Assembly: GCA_945862165.1 (NCBI GenBank) | Contig: CAMAXI010000001.1 | Location: forward strand, 124,001-188,000 | DNA: 64,000 nt | DNA from: Chryseobacterium gleum | GTDB taxonomy: Bacteria; Bacteroidota; Bacteroidia; Flavobacteriales_D; Crocinitomicaceae | Reading direction: 5' to 3' | In this document: positions 36,889 through 46,188 of the stretch, piece by piece | Layout: every line of letters starts with the position of its first letter | How positions within the stretch are numbered: the stretch's first letter is position 1 | The notes under the pieces: generated by a model | Databases searched by the model: none | Told to the model about the DNA's origin: nothing | What the model saw: only the letters and a program-made list of their open reading frames with translations | Translations under genes and position numbers: made by a program

Positions 36889-37911
36889 TTAGTTTAATTG
36901 AATAGATTGAATCGTGTTACATGTTTGTGTAATATCCTCATCCGTAATATCTAGATGTACCACTAAGCGTATCATTCCATCTCCGAAAGAAGAAACAAGT
37001 ATACCTTGCTCTTTACATTCCTGAATAACAATCTCTTTTTGTTCTTCCATTTTCAAGCATATCACAACAATATTCGTTTCAACCGGAAAAACCTCTGAAA
37101 CCCATGCTTGTTTCTGAAGCGTATCGCCAATCAATTGAGCGCGTGCATGATCCTGTTTTAATCGGTCCACATTGTTTTTCATGGCAAATAAACCACCTGC
37201 AGCTATAATACCCGCTTGTCGCATACCACCACCCATTACTTTTCTAACCCTTCTAGCTTTATGGATAAATTCTTTGGTGCCTAAAAGTAAAGAACCTACC
37301 GGAGCGCCTAACCCTTTAGATAAACACAAGGAAATAGAATCAAACTGCGCAGCATATACTTTCGGATCTACCTTATTGACTGTTAAAGCATTCATTAATC
37401 GTGCACCATCCAAATGTAGCGGCAAGCCTTTTTCTTTACAAAAGGAAGCAATCTTTTTAATTTCTTCGAAATCATACACAGCACCACCACCGCGATTTGC
37501 AGTATCTTCTAAACTCACCAAAGCAGTTACCGGAAAATGAATATCATCCGCATTTACTGCTTTTTGGATTGTTTCTACTGTTAATCTACCACGACTTCCT
37601 GGTAATAAGCGTACTGAAGCACCAGAATTCTTTGCAATTCCTCCACCCTCGTATTTGTAAATATGACTTTCCTCGTGACAAATAACTTCGCCACCAGGTT
37701 TCACATGTACATTAATTGCAATTTGGTTGGTTTGTGTTCCAGAGCTACAAAAAAGTGCTGCTTCTTTTCCAAAATATGTCGCTACAAAATCTTGCAATTC
37801 ATTCACTGTAGGGTCTTCTTGAAATACATCATCCCCTACTGGCGCATTAAACATAAACTCCAACATTTCTTTTGTTGGCTTGGTCACAGTATCACTTCGG
37901 TAATCAATCAT
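36889..37911 (-). CDS. ltaE: Low-specificity L-threonine aldolase
   Basis: A 340-residue fold-type I PLP enzyme that cleaves L-threonine and L-allo-threonine to glycine and acetaldehyde. It begins IDYRSDTVTKPT, the family start, and has FCSSGTQTNQIAI (54-66), HLDGARLMNA (D168) and the PLP lysine K199 in SLCLSKGLGAPVG. The length is normal. The upstream neighbour on the same strand is tRNA-Leu, separated by its own terminator. Confidence 0.93.
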   Translation of the reverse strand: MIDYRSDTVTKPTKEMLEFMFNAPVGDDVFQEDPTVNELQDFVATYFGKEAALFCSSGTQTNQIAINVHVKPGGEVICHEESHIYKYEGGGIAKNSGASVRLLPGSRGRLTVETIQKAVNADDIHFPVTALVSLEDTANRGGGAVYDFEEIKKIASFCKEKGLPLHLDGARLMNALTVNKVDPKVYAAQFDSISLCLSKGLGAPVGSLLLGTKEFIHKARRVRKVMGGGMRQAGIIAAGGLFAMKNNVDRLKQDHARAQLIGDTLQKQAWVSEVFPVETNIVVICLKMEEQKEIVIQECKEQGILVSSFGDGMIRLVVHLDITDEDITQTCNTIQSIQLN

Positions 37912-37936
37912 TTACATTATTTTTTAGATTTTAAAC

Positions 37937-37970
37937 AAAAAATCCATTTACCTTACGATAAATGGATTTT
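37937..37970 (-). terminator. Terminator after tRNA-Leu
   Basis: On the minus strand AAAATCCATTTA pairs with TAAATGGATTTT (arms 37939-37950 and 37959-37970), followed by a T-run. It separates the tRNA from ltaE. Confidence 0.85.
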
Positions 37971-37973
37971 ACG

Positions 37974-38055
37974 TGCCCACGACTGGATTCGAACCAGCAC
38001 ACCTATTGGCACCACCCCCTCAAGATGGCATGTCTACCAATTTCACCACGTGGGC
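37974..38055 (-). tRNA. tRNA-Leu (anticodon GAG)
   Basis: An 82-base cloverleaf. Acceptor stem GCCCACG pairs with CGTGGGC, with discriminator A at 37974. The D-loop has AATTGGTAGAC. The anticodon stem CCATC/GGTGG encloses TTGAGGG with anticodon GAG, there is a long variable arm (TGCCAATAGGTGT region) as in class II tRNAs, and the T-arm contains GGTTCGAATCC. The 3' CCA is not encoded. A -7 box TACTTTTG lies upstream on the minus strand (38066-38073). Confidence 0.97.
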
Positions 38056-38065
38056 ATTTTTTTTA

Positions 38066-38073
38066 CAAAAGTA
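38066..38073 (-). promoter_or_regulatory. -7 promoter box for tRNA-Leu
   Basis: TACTTTTG on the minus strand, 10 bases before the mature 5' end. The spacing fits a -7 element. Confidence 0.5.
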
Positions 38074-38175
38074 AAATAATTTTTGATTAATCAGAGATAA
38101 GAATGAACCACAAATAGGCATTTTTCAAAACGATTAATTCTCTGAAACATTACCGAAAAAAAACCTTTATTTCGT

Positions 38176-38183
38176 TATATTTG
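38176..38183 (+). promoter_or_regulatory. -7 promoter box for the E1 gene
   Basis: TATATTTG lies 17 bases before the ATG at 38201. No clear -33 element is seen. Confidence 0.5.
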
Positions 38184-38200
38184 TACTACAAAACAAGACG

Positions 38201-40645
38201 ATGGCAAACGACTCAATACAACTAGAAGAAAACAATGTGGACTTCAACACTTTTAAACAAGAAGTTTTAAACGACTTTAAGTTAGCGTGTTTATCCCGGG
38301 AAACTTCCTTACTAGGTAGAAAAGAAGTACTTACAGGAAAAGCGAAATTCGGAATTTTCGGAGACGGAAAGGAACTTGCACAATTAGCATTAGCAAAACA
38401 ATTCCGTAAGGGAGATTTTAGATCTGGCTATTACCGCGACCAAACCATGGTTTTTGCGTTGGGTGAATTGACAATTAAAGAATATTTTGCAGGATTATAC
38501 GCACACGCAGATATAGATTTAGAACCAACTTCGGCTGGTCGACAAATGGGGGGACACTTTGCTACTCGTAATATTGACGAGCAAGGGAACTGGGTGGATT
38601 TAATGCAACACAACAACATTGCTTCAGACATCTCTCCTACTGCTGGTCAAATGTCACGTATGCTTGGTTTAGCGCAAGCATCCAAAGTATACAAGGAGCA
38701 TCCAACTTTGAAAAATGATCCTAACTTCAAAAAATTCACAAACGATGGAAATGAAATCGTTTTTGGAACTATTGGAGATGCAAGTACCTCCGAAGGGGTA
38801 TTTTGGGAATCTATTAATGCTGCAGGTGTACTACAAATTCCAATTTTAATGTCTGTTTGGGATGATGGTTATGGTATATCCGTACCAACAGCAAAACAAA
38901 CAACGAAAGGAAGTATTTCAGAAGTATTAGCAGGTTTTCAACGAACGGAAGATAAACCAGGATGGGAAATTATGACTACTATTGGTTGGGATTATGCACA
39001 CATGGTAGAAACTTTTGAAAAAGCAGCGTCTATTGTTCGTGAAGAACGAATTCCTGTTTTTGTGCATGTTAAGGAAGTAAATCAACCGCAAGGTCACTCC
39101 TCTTCTGGATCACATGAACACTATAAATCTGCAGAACGTTTACAATGGGAAAAAGATTTTGACTGTATTGCAAAATTCAAAGAATGGATTTTAAATTTCC
39201 AAGTAGAAGGTGATATTATTGCGACTTCAGAAGAAATTGAAGCGCTAGAAAAAGGAGCAAAAGAAGAAGTTCGCGACCTGAAGAATGCAGCTTGGAAAGA
39301 TTTTACAGATGATATTCGTAGAGACATCGACTCCGTATTACCTTTATTGACCCAATTAGCAACAGAAACAAAACATACAACAACGATTTTACAAAACATT
39401 GAACGTTTGAACAAAGAGAAAGATTTGTTACGTAAAGATGTTTACGGAATGGTTAGAACTTGTTTGCGCTTGGGAGCAAGTGACCTTTGTCCAACTGCAC
39501 CTCAAATAGCAACATGGGTAAAAGAAAAATTAGCGATGTGTCACGAACTTTATTCTACGCATATCTATTCACAATCTTCGATGTCTGCATTATTGAAAGA
39601 GGAAGTAAAACCTATTTACGATGAAGCAGGAACAATGATCGATGGTCGATTAGTATTAAAAGAAAATTACCATGAAGTTTTTGCGCGTTATCCTGAAACC
39701 TTAATTTTTGGGGAAGATGTAGGCGGAATCGGCGGCGTTAACAAAAGTTGCGAAGGATTACAAGCTGCCTACAGCGAACTACGCGTTTTTGATACCGGAA
39801 TTCGTGAAAACACAATTATCGGTCAAGGTATTGGAATGGCTATGCGTGGATTACGCCCAATTGCCGAAATTCAATATTTAGATTATTTGATCTATGCTTT
39901 ACAAATCATGTCCGATGATTTAGCTACACTACAATACCGAACAAAAGGTGGTCAAAAGGCACCATTAATTATAAGTACACGTGGTCACCGTTTGGAAGGG
40001 ATTTGGCATAGTGGCAGTCCGTTAGGAATGATTATTAATGCTGTTCGTGGAATGATTGTTTGCGTACCACGTAACATGACAAAAGCGGCAGGATTTTACA
40101 ACACCTTACTTGCGAGTGATGATTGTGCTTTGGTAATCGAACCATTAAATGGATATAGAACAAAAGAGAAACGTCCAACCAACATTGGGGACTACCGTAC
40201 ACCAATTGGAATACCTGAAGTTGTGCTAGAAGGAAGTGATCTTACTTTAGTTTCTTATGGATCTACATTCAATATTTGTGAGAAAGCCTGTCATATCCTA
40301 AAAGAACACGATATTCATATAGAATTAATTGATGTTCAGACAATTTTACCTTTTGACGTAAACCATCGCATCAAGCAATCTTTGGAAAAAACAAATCGAT
40401 TATTATTGGTAGACGAAGATGTAAGTGGTGGCGCTTGTGGATTTATGTTAGACAAAATCCTAACCGAACAAAAAGCATATTTCACCTTGGATTCTGCACC
40501 GGTTACATTAACTTCTAAAGATCATCGTCCAGCATATGGATCCGATGGAGATTATTTCTCAAAACCAAACTTGGAAGATATTATCGAGAAAGTAATGGAA
40601 ATTATGCATGAAGTAAACCCAACTAAATACCCTAAATTATATTAA
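38201..40645 (+). CDS. 2-oxoacid dehydrogenase E1, fused alpha and beta subunits
   Basis: An 814-residue fusion of the E1 alpha (1-400) and beta (480-814) subunits of a pyruvate or branched-chain 2-oxoacid dehydrogenase, an arrangement common in Bacteroidota. The alpha part binds thiamine diphosphate with GDASTSEGVFWESIN (192-206); the beta part shows LIFGEDVGGIGGVN and the DTGIRENTIIGQGIGMAMRG segment. It feeds acyl groups to the E2 lipoyl enzyme. The substrate is not certain; branched-chain E1 is the more usual reading of this form. SIMPL, cmk and uvrA follow with gaps of 4 and 1 bases and an overlap of 8. Confidence 0.9.
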   Translation: MANDSIQLEENNVDFNTFKQEVLNDFKLACLSRETSLLGRKEVLTGKAKFGIFGDGKELAQLALAKQFRKGDFRSGYYRDQTMVFALGELTIKEYFAGLYAHADIDLEPTSAGRQMGGHFATRNIDEQGNWVDLMQHNNIASDISPTAGQMSRMLGLAQASKVYKEHPTLKNDPNFKKFTNDGNEIVFGTIGDASTSEGVFWESINAAGVLQIPILMSVWDDGYGISVPTAKQTTKGSISEVLAGFQRTEDKPGWEIMTTIGWDYAHMVETFEKAASIVREERIPVFVHVKEVNQPQGHSSSGSHEHYKSAERLQWEKDFDCIAKFKEWILNFQVEGDIIATSEEIEALEKGAKEEVRDLKNAAWKDFTDDIRRDIDSVLPLLTQLATETKHTTTILQNIERLNKEKDLLRKDVYGMVRTCLRLGASDLCPTAPQIATWVKEKLAMCHELYSTHIYSQSSMSALLKEEVKPIYDEAGTMIDGRLVLKENYHEVFARYPETLIFGEDVGGIGGVNKSCEGLQAAYSELRVFDTGIRENTIIGQGIGMAMRGLRPIAEIQYLDYLIYALQIMSDDLATLQYRTKGGQKAPLIISTRGHRLEGIWHSGSPLGMIINAVRGMIVCVPRNMTKAAGFYNTLLASDDCALVIEPLNGYRTKEKRPTNIGDYRTPIGIPEVVLEGSDLTLVSYGSTFNICEKACHILKEHDIHIELIDVQTILPFDVNHRIKQSLEKTNRLLLVDEDVSGGACGFMLDKILTEQKAYFTLDSAPVTLTSKDHRPAYGSDGDYFSKPNLEDIIEKVMEIMHEVNPTKYPKLY

Positions 40646-40649
40646 TCCT

Positions 40650-41360
40650 ATGAAACACCTATTTTTTATTCTCAGTATGCTTCTAACAGCATCCTTTGGT
40701 TTTTCTCAAGTTACTACTATGACGCACGAAAAATCTTATATTGAAGTAGAAGGTTCAGCTGACACATTGGTAGTTCCGGACATGATTTATCTAAAAATAG
40801 AAATAGATGAGCGCATGGATGGAAAAACTAAAATCGCCATCGAAGACCAAGAAGAAGAAATGAAAAAAACGCTGATTGCGAATGGGATTAGTTTAGAAGA
40901 ATTGAGTTTGTCCGATGCTAACACAGACATCGTTCAAGTGAAATGGAAAAAACAAGTTCTTTCTAAATCCAATTATTTACTTAAACTTTCTTCTGCGAAA
41001 GAAGTTGCGATGGTATTTGAAAAACTGAATGATATTAAAATAAACAACATTTACATTGAAAAAGTAAACCATACAAAATACAATGCCATTGTAAAAGAAA
41101 TTGAAATAAAAGCAATTAAAAACGCAAAGCATAAAGCAGATTATTTATTACATGCTATTGGAGAGACAACTGGAAAATCATTAATCATTCGTCAAAATAA
41201 TAATCCGTACCCATACCCTTTAATGCGAACAATGGCTACTCCAAATCCAATCTTATACGATGAAAACGGCAATACTGAAGTCAAGGTAGAGCGTTTAGAC
41301 ATACAATTTTCCAAGATTAAGATTTCTTCCAACATCTTCGTAAAATTTGAAGTAAAATAA
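40650..41360 (+). CDS. SIMPL domain-containing (DUF541) exported protein
   Basis: A 236-residue protein with a signal peptide (HLFFILSMLLTASFGFSQ) and a SIMPL domain: IEVEGSADTLVVPDMIYLKIEIDER and KHKADYLLHAIGETTGK are typical. SIMPL proteins are found in the periplasm or on the outer surface and include oxidative-stress-linked members; the molecular role is unclear. It lies 4 bases after the E1 gene and 1 base before cmk, so it is probably cotranscribed. Confidence 0.85.
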   Translation: MKHLFFILSMLLTASFGFSQVTTMTHEKSYIEVEGSADTLVVPDMIYLKIEIDERMDGKTKIAIEDQEEEMKKTLIANGISLEELSLSDANTDIVQVKWKKQVLSKSNYLLKLSSAKEVAMVFEKLNDIKINNIYIEKVNHTKYNAIVKEIEIKAIKNAKHKADYLLHAIGETTGKSLIIRQNNNPYPYPLMRTMATPNPILYDENGNTEVKVERLDIQFSKIKISSNIFVKFEVK

Positions 41361-41361
41361 G

Positions 41362-42060
41362 ATGCAAAAACATAGAAAGATAACGATTGCTATCGATGGA
41401 TTTTCAAGTTGTGGAAAAAGCACTTTAGCAAAAGCTTTAGCATTCGAATTAGGGTATGTTTTTGTAGATACTGGCGCTATGTATCGTGCGGTAACTTTAT
41501 TTTGTTTTCGCAAAGGTTTTGTTTCAAAAGAATCTGTAAATCAAAATGCTATCATCAATCACTTAAACCAAATTGAAATCCATTTTGAACGAAATAAAGA
41601 GACTTTAAAATTGGAAATATTTTTAAATAAGGAAGTGGTAGAGCGTGAAATTAGAAGTTTAGAAATCTCCTCCCTGGTAAGTAAAGTAGCAAGTATTAAA
41701 GAGGTTAGACAGAAATTGGTTGTAGAACAAAAAAAGATGGGCGAAAAAGGCGGTGTCGTCATGGACGGTAGAGATATCGGTTCTGTGGTTTTTCCAAATG
41801 CAGAATTAAAGTTATTCGTAACTGCTTCACCTGAAATAAGAACAGAGCGTCGATTTAAAGAGTTACTTTCAACTGAACCAAATATAACCCGTGAAGAAAT
41901 ACGTCAAAATCTAGAAGAACGTGATTATTTAGATTCGACAAGAAAAGAAAGTCCACTTATTCAAACAGAAGATGCGGTTGTAATTGATAATAGTGATATC
42001 AATCAACAAGAACAATTAGAATTAGCTTTAGAACTTGTAAGAACACGCATGAATGGGTGA
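41362..42060 (+). CDS. cmk: Cytidylate kinase
   Basis: A 232-residue nucleoside monophosphate kinase that phosphorylates CMP and dCMP. It has the P-loop GFSSCGKST (13-21), VDTGAMYRAVTLF, the VVMDGRDIGSVVFPNAELKLFVTA motif and the lid REEIRQNLEERD. The last 8 bases overlap the uvrA start (42053-42060), indicating translational coupling. Confidence 0.95.
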   Translation: MQKHRKITIAIDGFSSCGKSTLAKALAFELGYVFVDTGAMYRAVTLFCFRKGFVSKESVNQNAIINHLNQIEIHFERNKETLKLEIFLNKEVVEREIRSLEISSLVSKVASIKEVRQKLVVEQKKMGEKGGVVMDGRDIGSVVFPNAELKLFVTASPEIRTERRFKELLSTEPNITREEIRQNLEERDYLDSTRKESPLIQTEDAVVIDNSDINQQEQLELALELVRTRMNG

Positions 42061-44830
42061 TAAATACATCCATATAAAAGGAGCCCGTGTTAACAATCTA
42101 AAAAATATAGATGTTAAAATACAACACGGGAAAATAACGGTTATTACCGGTTTATCTGGGTCCGGTAAATCTTCCCTTGCTTTTGACACTTTGTATGCGG
42201 AAGGGCAAAGACGTTATGTAGAAAGTTTATCCTCGTACGCACGCCAATTTTTGGGAAAATTAGATAAACCTGACACGGATTTCATCAAGGGTATATCGCC
42301 TGCGATTGCCATTGAACAAAAAGTAACCTCTACGAATCCTCGTTCTACCGTTGGAACATCTACCGAAATTTACGACTACTTCAAAGTGCTTTTTGCGCGT
42401 ATTGGAAAGACACACTCGCCAATCTCTGGAAAAGAAGTAAAAAAACATACGGTTACCGATGTGATCGAACACATTAAAGCACAAGAAGAAGGACAAAAAG
42501 TGTATTTACTTTCTCCTATTCATACGTTTCAAAAATATGGCATTGAACGTCAAATTTCTTTGTTAAAAGAACAAGGATATGCGCGTATTTTAATTGCAGG
42601 AGAAGTAATCGACTTGGATGATGTTACTGTAGAGACCCAAAACATTCAAGAAGCGAAAGTAGTTATTGATCGTTTTAAAACAACCCAAGATGAGGAAGCG
42701 TTATTGCGCATCTCCGATTCTACTTCACTAGCATTTTCAGAGGGAAACGGATATTGCGAGTTATTTTTCCCAGATACAAATGAAACGATTTACTTCAACA
42801 ACCGTTTTGAATTAGACGGAATAGAATTTACAGAGCCAAGTGAACAATTTTTTACATTTAATAATCCATACGGTGCATGTAAAAAGTGTGAAGGTTTTGG
42901 TTCGGTAGTAGATATTGACCCAAAATTAGTAATTCCAGATCCATCATTGAGTGTTTATCAAGGTGCTATAGCATGTTGGAAAGGAGAAACGATGGGGGAA
43001 TATTTACGAGAATTAACCTTAAGTTCTACCAAATTCAATTTCCCGATACATCGACCAATTGACGAATTGACCACAGAAGAATACAATTTGTTGTGGACTG
43101 GAAATAAGTATTTCACCGGATTAAATGCATTTTTCGCATTTGTAGAGACACAAACCTATAAAATTCAGTATCGCGTATTACTTTCTAGGTATCGTGGAAA
43201 AACCATTTGTCCAGATTGTAAAGGAACACGTTTGCGTAAAGACAGTAATTACGTTACCATACAAGGAAGAACAATCACTGATTTAGTGTTATTACCAATA
43301 CGTGAATGTTACACGTTTTTTCAGTCGATAGAATTGAACGAATACGATGCACAAGTAGCAAAACGTATTTTACTAGAAATTACGAGTCGATTGAAGTTTT
43401 TATGTGAGGTTGGTTTAGAATATCTTACACTGAATAGAACTTCCAACTCCTTGTCTGGGGGAGAATCACAACGGATTAATTTAGCTACCTCTTTAGGAAG
43501 TAGTTTGGTTGGTTCGATGTATATATTAGATGAACCAAGTATCGGTTTGCATCCGCGCGACACAAAAAAACTGATTGATGTACTGAAGAATTTACGTGAT
43601 TTAGGGAATACCGTCATCATTGTAGAGCACGAAGAAGACATCATGAAAGAAGCAGATGAAATTTTGGATATTGGTCCGATGGCTGGAATTTATGGCGGAG
43701 AAGTTGTTTTTCAAGGGAATGACAGTCAGTTGCGCAATCAGAAACAAAGTCTAACCGCACAATATTTAACCAAAGAACGTGTCATCCCAATTCCAGCTAC
43801 CAAACGTAAACCACGCAATTGGATAAAAATCATTGGAGCGCGTGAAAATAATTTGCAAAATGTATCTGTTGACATCCCTTTATTCTCTTTGCTGTGTGTT
43901 ACAGGCGTTAGTGGTTCTGGTAAATCTACTTTAATCAAAGACATCCTCTACCCTGCTATTCGTAAGCAGTTGGGTGTATTTGGTGATTTCCAAGGCGAAG
44001 TAAAATCGGTAGAAGGAGATCTTAAATTTGTCAAAGGAATTGAATTAATTGATCAAAATCCAATAGGAAAATCCTCTCGAAGTAACCCTGTTACCTATGT
44101 AAAGGCATTTGATGAAATTAGAGATTTGTATGCGCGATTACCGATTTCCAAAGCGCGTGGGTATAAGCCAGGATTTTTCAGTTTTAATGTCGATGGTGGT
44201 CGGTGTGAAATGTGTGAAGGTGAAGGAATTATTACAGTAGGCATGCAATTCATGGCAGATGTACATTTACCTTGTGAATCGTGTGAAGGTCGTCGTTACA
44301 AAGCTGAAACGCTGGAGGTAAAATACCACGAAAAAAACATTGCAGACTTACTTGAAATGGACATTTCGGAGGCACTTGCATTTTTCAAGGAACGCAAAGG
44401 AACATTAGAAGATAAAATTGTTTCTAAAATTCAACCATTAGAAGATGTTGGGCTTGGTTATATTAAGATGGGGCAATCTTCAAGTACCCTAAGTGGTGGA
44501 GAAGCACAACGTATAAAACTAGCCTCCTTTTTAACGAAAAGTGCAGGAGCACAAGGGAATGTTTTCATTTTTGACGAACCAACAACTGGTTTGCATTACT
44601 ATGATATCGAAAAACTATTAATTGCTTTACAACGCTTAATTGACGCTGGTAATTCAATCATTGTGATTGAACACAATGGCGATGTTATTAAATGTGCGGA
44701 TTGGGTGATTGATATTGGTCCTGAAGGTGGGGATAAAGGTGGAAAGATAGTTTTTACTGGAACGCCAGAAGAGCTGATTTTGGAGAAGGATAATTATACA
44801 GGGAAGTTTTTGAAGGGGAAGTTTGAGTGA
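42053..44830 (+). CDS. uvrA: Excinuclease ABC subunit A
   Basis: A 925-residue twin-ABC ATPase of nucleotide excision repair. The first Walker A GLSGSGKSS and the family block DTLYAEGQRRYVESLSSYARQ are near the N-terminus; the second is GVSGSGKST. Signature motifs are LSGGESQRI and LSGGEAQRI. Zinc sites are visible (CKKCEGFG with CPDCKGTR, and CEMCEGEG with CESCEGRR). The length is normal. It is the fourth gene of the E1-SIMPL-cmk-uvrA run. Repeats and a C-rich hairpin follow (44833-44980). Confidence 0.98.
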   Translation: MGDKYIHIKGARVNNLKNIDVKIQHGKITVITGLSGSGKSSLAFDTLYAEGQRRYVESLSSYARQFLGKLDKPDTDFIKGISPAIAIEQKVTSTNPRSTVGTSTEIYDYFKVLFARIGKTHSPISGKEVKKHTVTDVIEHIKAQEEGQKVYLLSPIHTFQKYGIERQISLLKEQGYARILIAGEVIDLDDVTVETQNIQEAKVVIDRFKTTQDEEALLRISDSTSLAFSEGNGYCELFFPDTNETIYFNNRFELDGIEFTEPSEQFFTFNNPYGACKKCEGFGSVVDIDPKLVIPDPSLSVYQGAIACWKGETMGEYLRELTLSSTKFNFPIHRPIDELTTEEYNLLWTGNKYFTGLNAFFAFVETQTYKIQYRVLLSRYRGKTICPDCKGTRLRKDSNYVTIQGRTITDLVLLPIRECYTFFQSIELNEYDAQVAKRILLEITSRLKFLCEVGLEYLTLNRTSNSLSGGESQRINLATSLGSSLVGSMYILDEPSIGLHPRDTKKLIDVLKNLRDLGNTVIIVEHEEDIMKEADEILDIGPMAGIYGGEVVFQGNDSQLRNQKQSLTAQYLTKERVIPIPATKRKPRNWIKIIGARENNLQNVSVDIPLFSLLCVTGVSGSGKSTLIKDILYPAIRKQLGVFGDFQGEVKSVEGDLKFVKGIELIDQNPIGKSSRSNPVTYVKAFDEIRDLYARLPISKARGYKPGFFSFNVDGGRCEMCEGEGIITVGMQFMADVHLPCESCEGRRYKAETLEVKYHEKNIADLLEMDISEALAFFKERKGTLEDKIVSKIQPLEDVGLGYIKMGQSSSTLSGGEAQRIKLASFLTKSAGAQGNVFIFDEPTTGLHYYDIEKLLIALQRLIDAGNSIIVIEHNGDVIKCADWVIDIGPEGGDKGGKIVFTGTPEELILEKDNYTGKFLKGKFE

Positions 44831-44832
44831 CA

Positions 44833-45083
44833 CTTCCCTTCGGTAAACTCAAGGTGAACTAGCTCAGTGTAAACTAGCATAGAGATCGAGTAAAGGAGTG
44901 ATGAGTTACGAAGTGACGCATTTAACATTGATAAGATTTATCTAATGTTCACCTCCCTCGATCCCTCCTCGAGGAGGGAAGAATTATGGTTTAATTTATA
45001 TAAAATTCAATCCACAAAAAAAGTCGGTTAATTCAAATGAACTAACCGACTTTAGTAACTTGTCTTCGACTAAGCTCAGACTG
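44833..45083. repeat. Mixed dispersed repeats after uvrA
   Basis: Contains a CTTCGG...CTCAAGG copy (44833-44854), a GAGTGATGAG simple repeat (44897-44925), a C-rich CTCCCTCGATCCCTCC hairpin (44950-44980), the trxA terminator (45020-45053) and a CTTCGACTAAGCTCAGACTG copy (45061-45083), the same family as the tandem repeat at 61211-61298. No gene is seen. Confidence 0.7.
45009..45053 (-). terminator. Terminator downstream of trxA
   Basis: AAAGTCGGTTA (45020-45030) pairs with TAACCGACTTT (45043-45053). On the minus strand the stem is followed by a T-run. It lies about 45 bases after the trxA stop, with a dispersed repeat between. Confidence 0.85.
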
Positions 45084-45097
45084 ACGTTATATTTTTT

Positions 45098-45415
45098 TTA
45101 GATAATCGCGTCTAATTTTGTAGCTAATTGCGCTTTTGGCACAGCACCAACAGATTTGTCAACTACTTCACCACCTTTAATGAAAAGGATCGTTGGGATG
45201 TTTCTAACTCCGAATTGAGCAGATACACCTGGATTGTTATCTACGTTTACTTTACCGATAATTGCTTTTCCTTCATACTCTTTGTATAATTCTTCCACAA
45301 CTGGTCCAATCATACGGCAAGGACCGCACCATTCTGCCCAAAAGTCAACCAATACTGGTTTGTCTGATTTCAATACAAGCTCCTCGAAGTTTGCGTCTGT
45401 AATTTCTAATGCCAT
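45098..45415 (-). CDS. trxA: Thioredoxin
   Basis: A 105-residue thioredoxin with the active site [11 protein letters not shown] (C30, C33), cis-Pro in VRNIPTILF and the usual acidic residues. It supplies electrons for cytoplasmic disulfide reduction, including the APS reductase at 52182-52868, which needs thioredoxin. A strong promoter lies upstream (45459-45489). Confidence 0.98.
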   Translation of the reverse strand: MALEITDANFEELVLKSDKPVLVDFWAEWCGPCRMIGPVVEELYKEYEGKAIIGKVNVDNNPGVSAQFGVRNIPTILFIKGGEVVDKSVGAVPKAQLATKLDAII

Positions 45416-45458
45416 CTTGTTTTATTTTAAAGTTTAAATTTTCACTTATTAACAGGTA

Positions 45459-45489
45459 CAAATTTACTCGTTAGGTTTGTAATGTCAAA
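45459..45489 (-). promoter_or_regulatory. Promoter for trxA
   Basis: On the minus strand TTTG (45489-45486), 19 bases, TAAATTTG (45466-45459): an exact fit to the Bacteroidota promoter, about 43 bases before the ATG. Confidence 0.8.
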
Positions 45490-45526
45490 GAGTTTGCCAA
45501 ATCATTTTATTCTGCCAGACTGACAA

Positions 45527-45922
45527 TTAATTTTCGACAATCATTTTTTTCGCCGTCTTTTGATTATCTGTTCTTAATTGATAAAAATACACCCCATTCT
45601 CTAAACGAACTGAATCATAGCGCACTATGTGTCCGCCAGCTTTATATTCTTGGTCGGCCAATGTTTCTATTACCTCATTGTTTTCTGCCAAAATTTCGAA
45701 AGTAACATGTTTCGTTTCTTCATTTGTAAAGTAAAATTCCAATTCTCCTGTTTGTTGATTTTTTTCCAAACTATAAAGGACACAGTATTTATCTAAGTTC
45801 ATCTCTCCTTTTCGCATGTTATTCAATATTTTAGAATAAGCTAAAAAAGCAATGATAATCGTAATGGTAACCAGCATAAAAATTACTGCTTTCTCCATGG
45901 TGAAAAACGTGTATAATATCAT
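45527..45922 (-). CDS. Membrane-anchored protein with FlgD/T9SS-tail-like domain
   Basis: A 131-residue protein with one N-terminal membrane helix (VIFMLVTITIIIAFLAYS). The C-terminal 80 residues (HVTFEILAENNEVIETL, GGHIVRYDSVRLENGVYFYQLRTDNQKTAKKMIV) resemble the Ig-like FlgD fold and the type A sorting tail of T9SS cargo, but here attached directly to a membrane helix and without a cargo domain. The ATG overlaps the DUF493 gene stop by four bases (ATGA, 45919-45922). The function is unknown. Confidence 0.65.
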   Translation of the reverse strand: MILYTFFTMEKAVIFMLVTITIIIAFLAYSKILNNMRKGEMNLDKYCVLYSLEKNQQTGELEFYFTNEETKHVTFEILAENNEVIETLADQEYKAGGHIVRYDSVRLENGVYFYQLRTDNQKTAKKMIVEN

Positions 45923-46188
45923 AATGAAATAATTCCTTTAATGGTACCTGCTTGTCGATACTTGTCTAAAATATAATCTACATGTAAAGCTACTTCTTTT
46001 ATACTAATACTCGCATACTTTCCATTTTTCGACTCATTGATAGTAATGATTGCCTCTTCTTCAAAAAGTGCACGCACAGCTGTCACGTGATCTTGGTGAT
46101 TCTCCACAATAAATTTATACAAATAGACATTTGGCCAATCTTCTAATTCCAATTGTGCCTTAAGACGTCCTAAAGTTTCCTCCATCAT
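45919..46188 (-). CDS. DUF493 family protein
   Basis: An 89-residue protein matching the DUF493/YbeD fold as it appears in Bacteroidota: LEDWPNVYLYKFIVENHQDHVTAV, NESKNGKYASISIKEV and KYRQAGTIKGIISL at the end. Members are small ferredoxin-like fold proteins with a proposed regulatory role. The start lies inside the end of the upstream gene (overlap 26-29 bases, depending on the first or second Met) and the stop overlaps the next gene by four. Confidence 0.8.
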   Translation of the reverse strand: MMEETLGRLKAQLELEDWPNVYLYKFIVENHQDHVTAVRALFEEEAIITINESKNGKYASISIKEVALHVDYILDKYRQAGTIKGIISL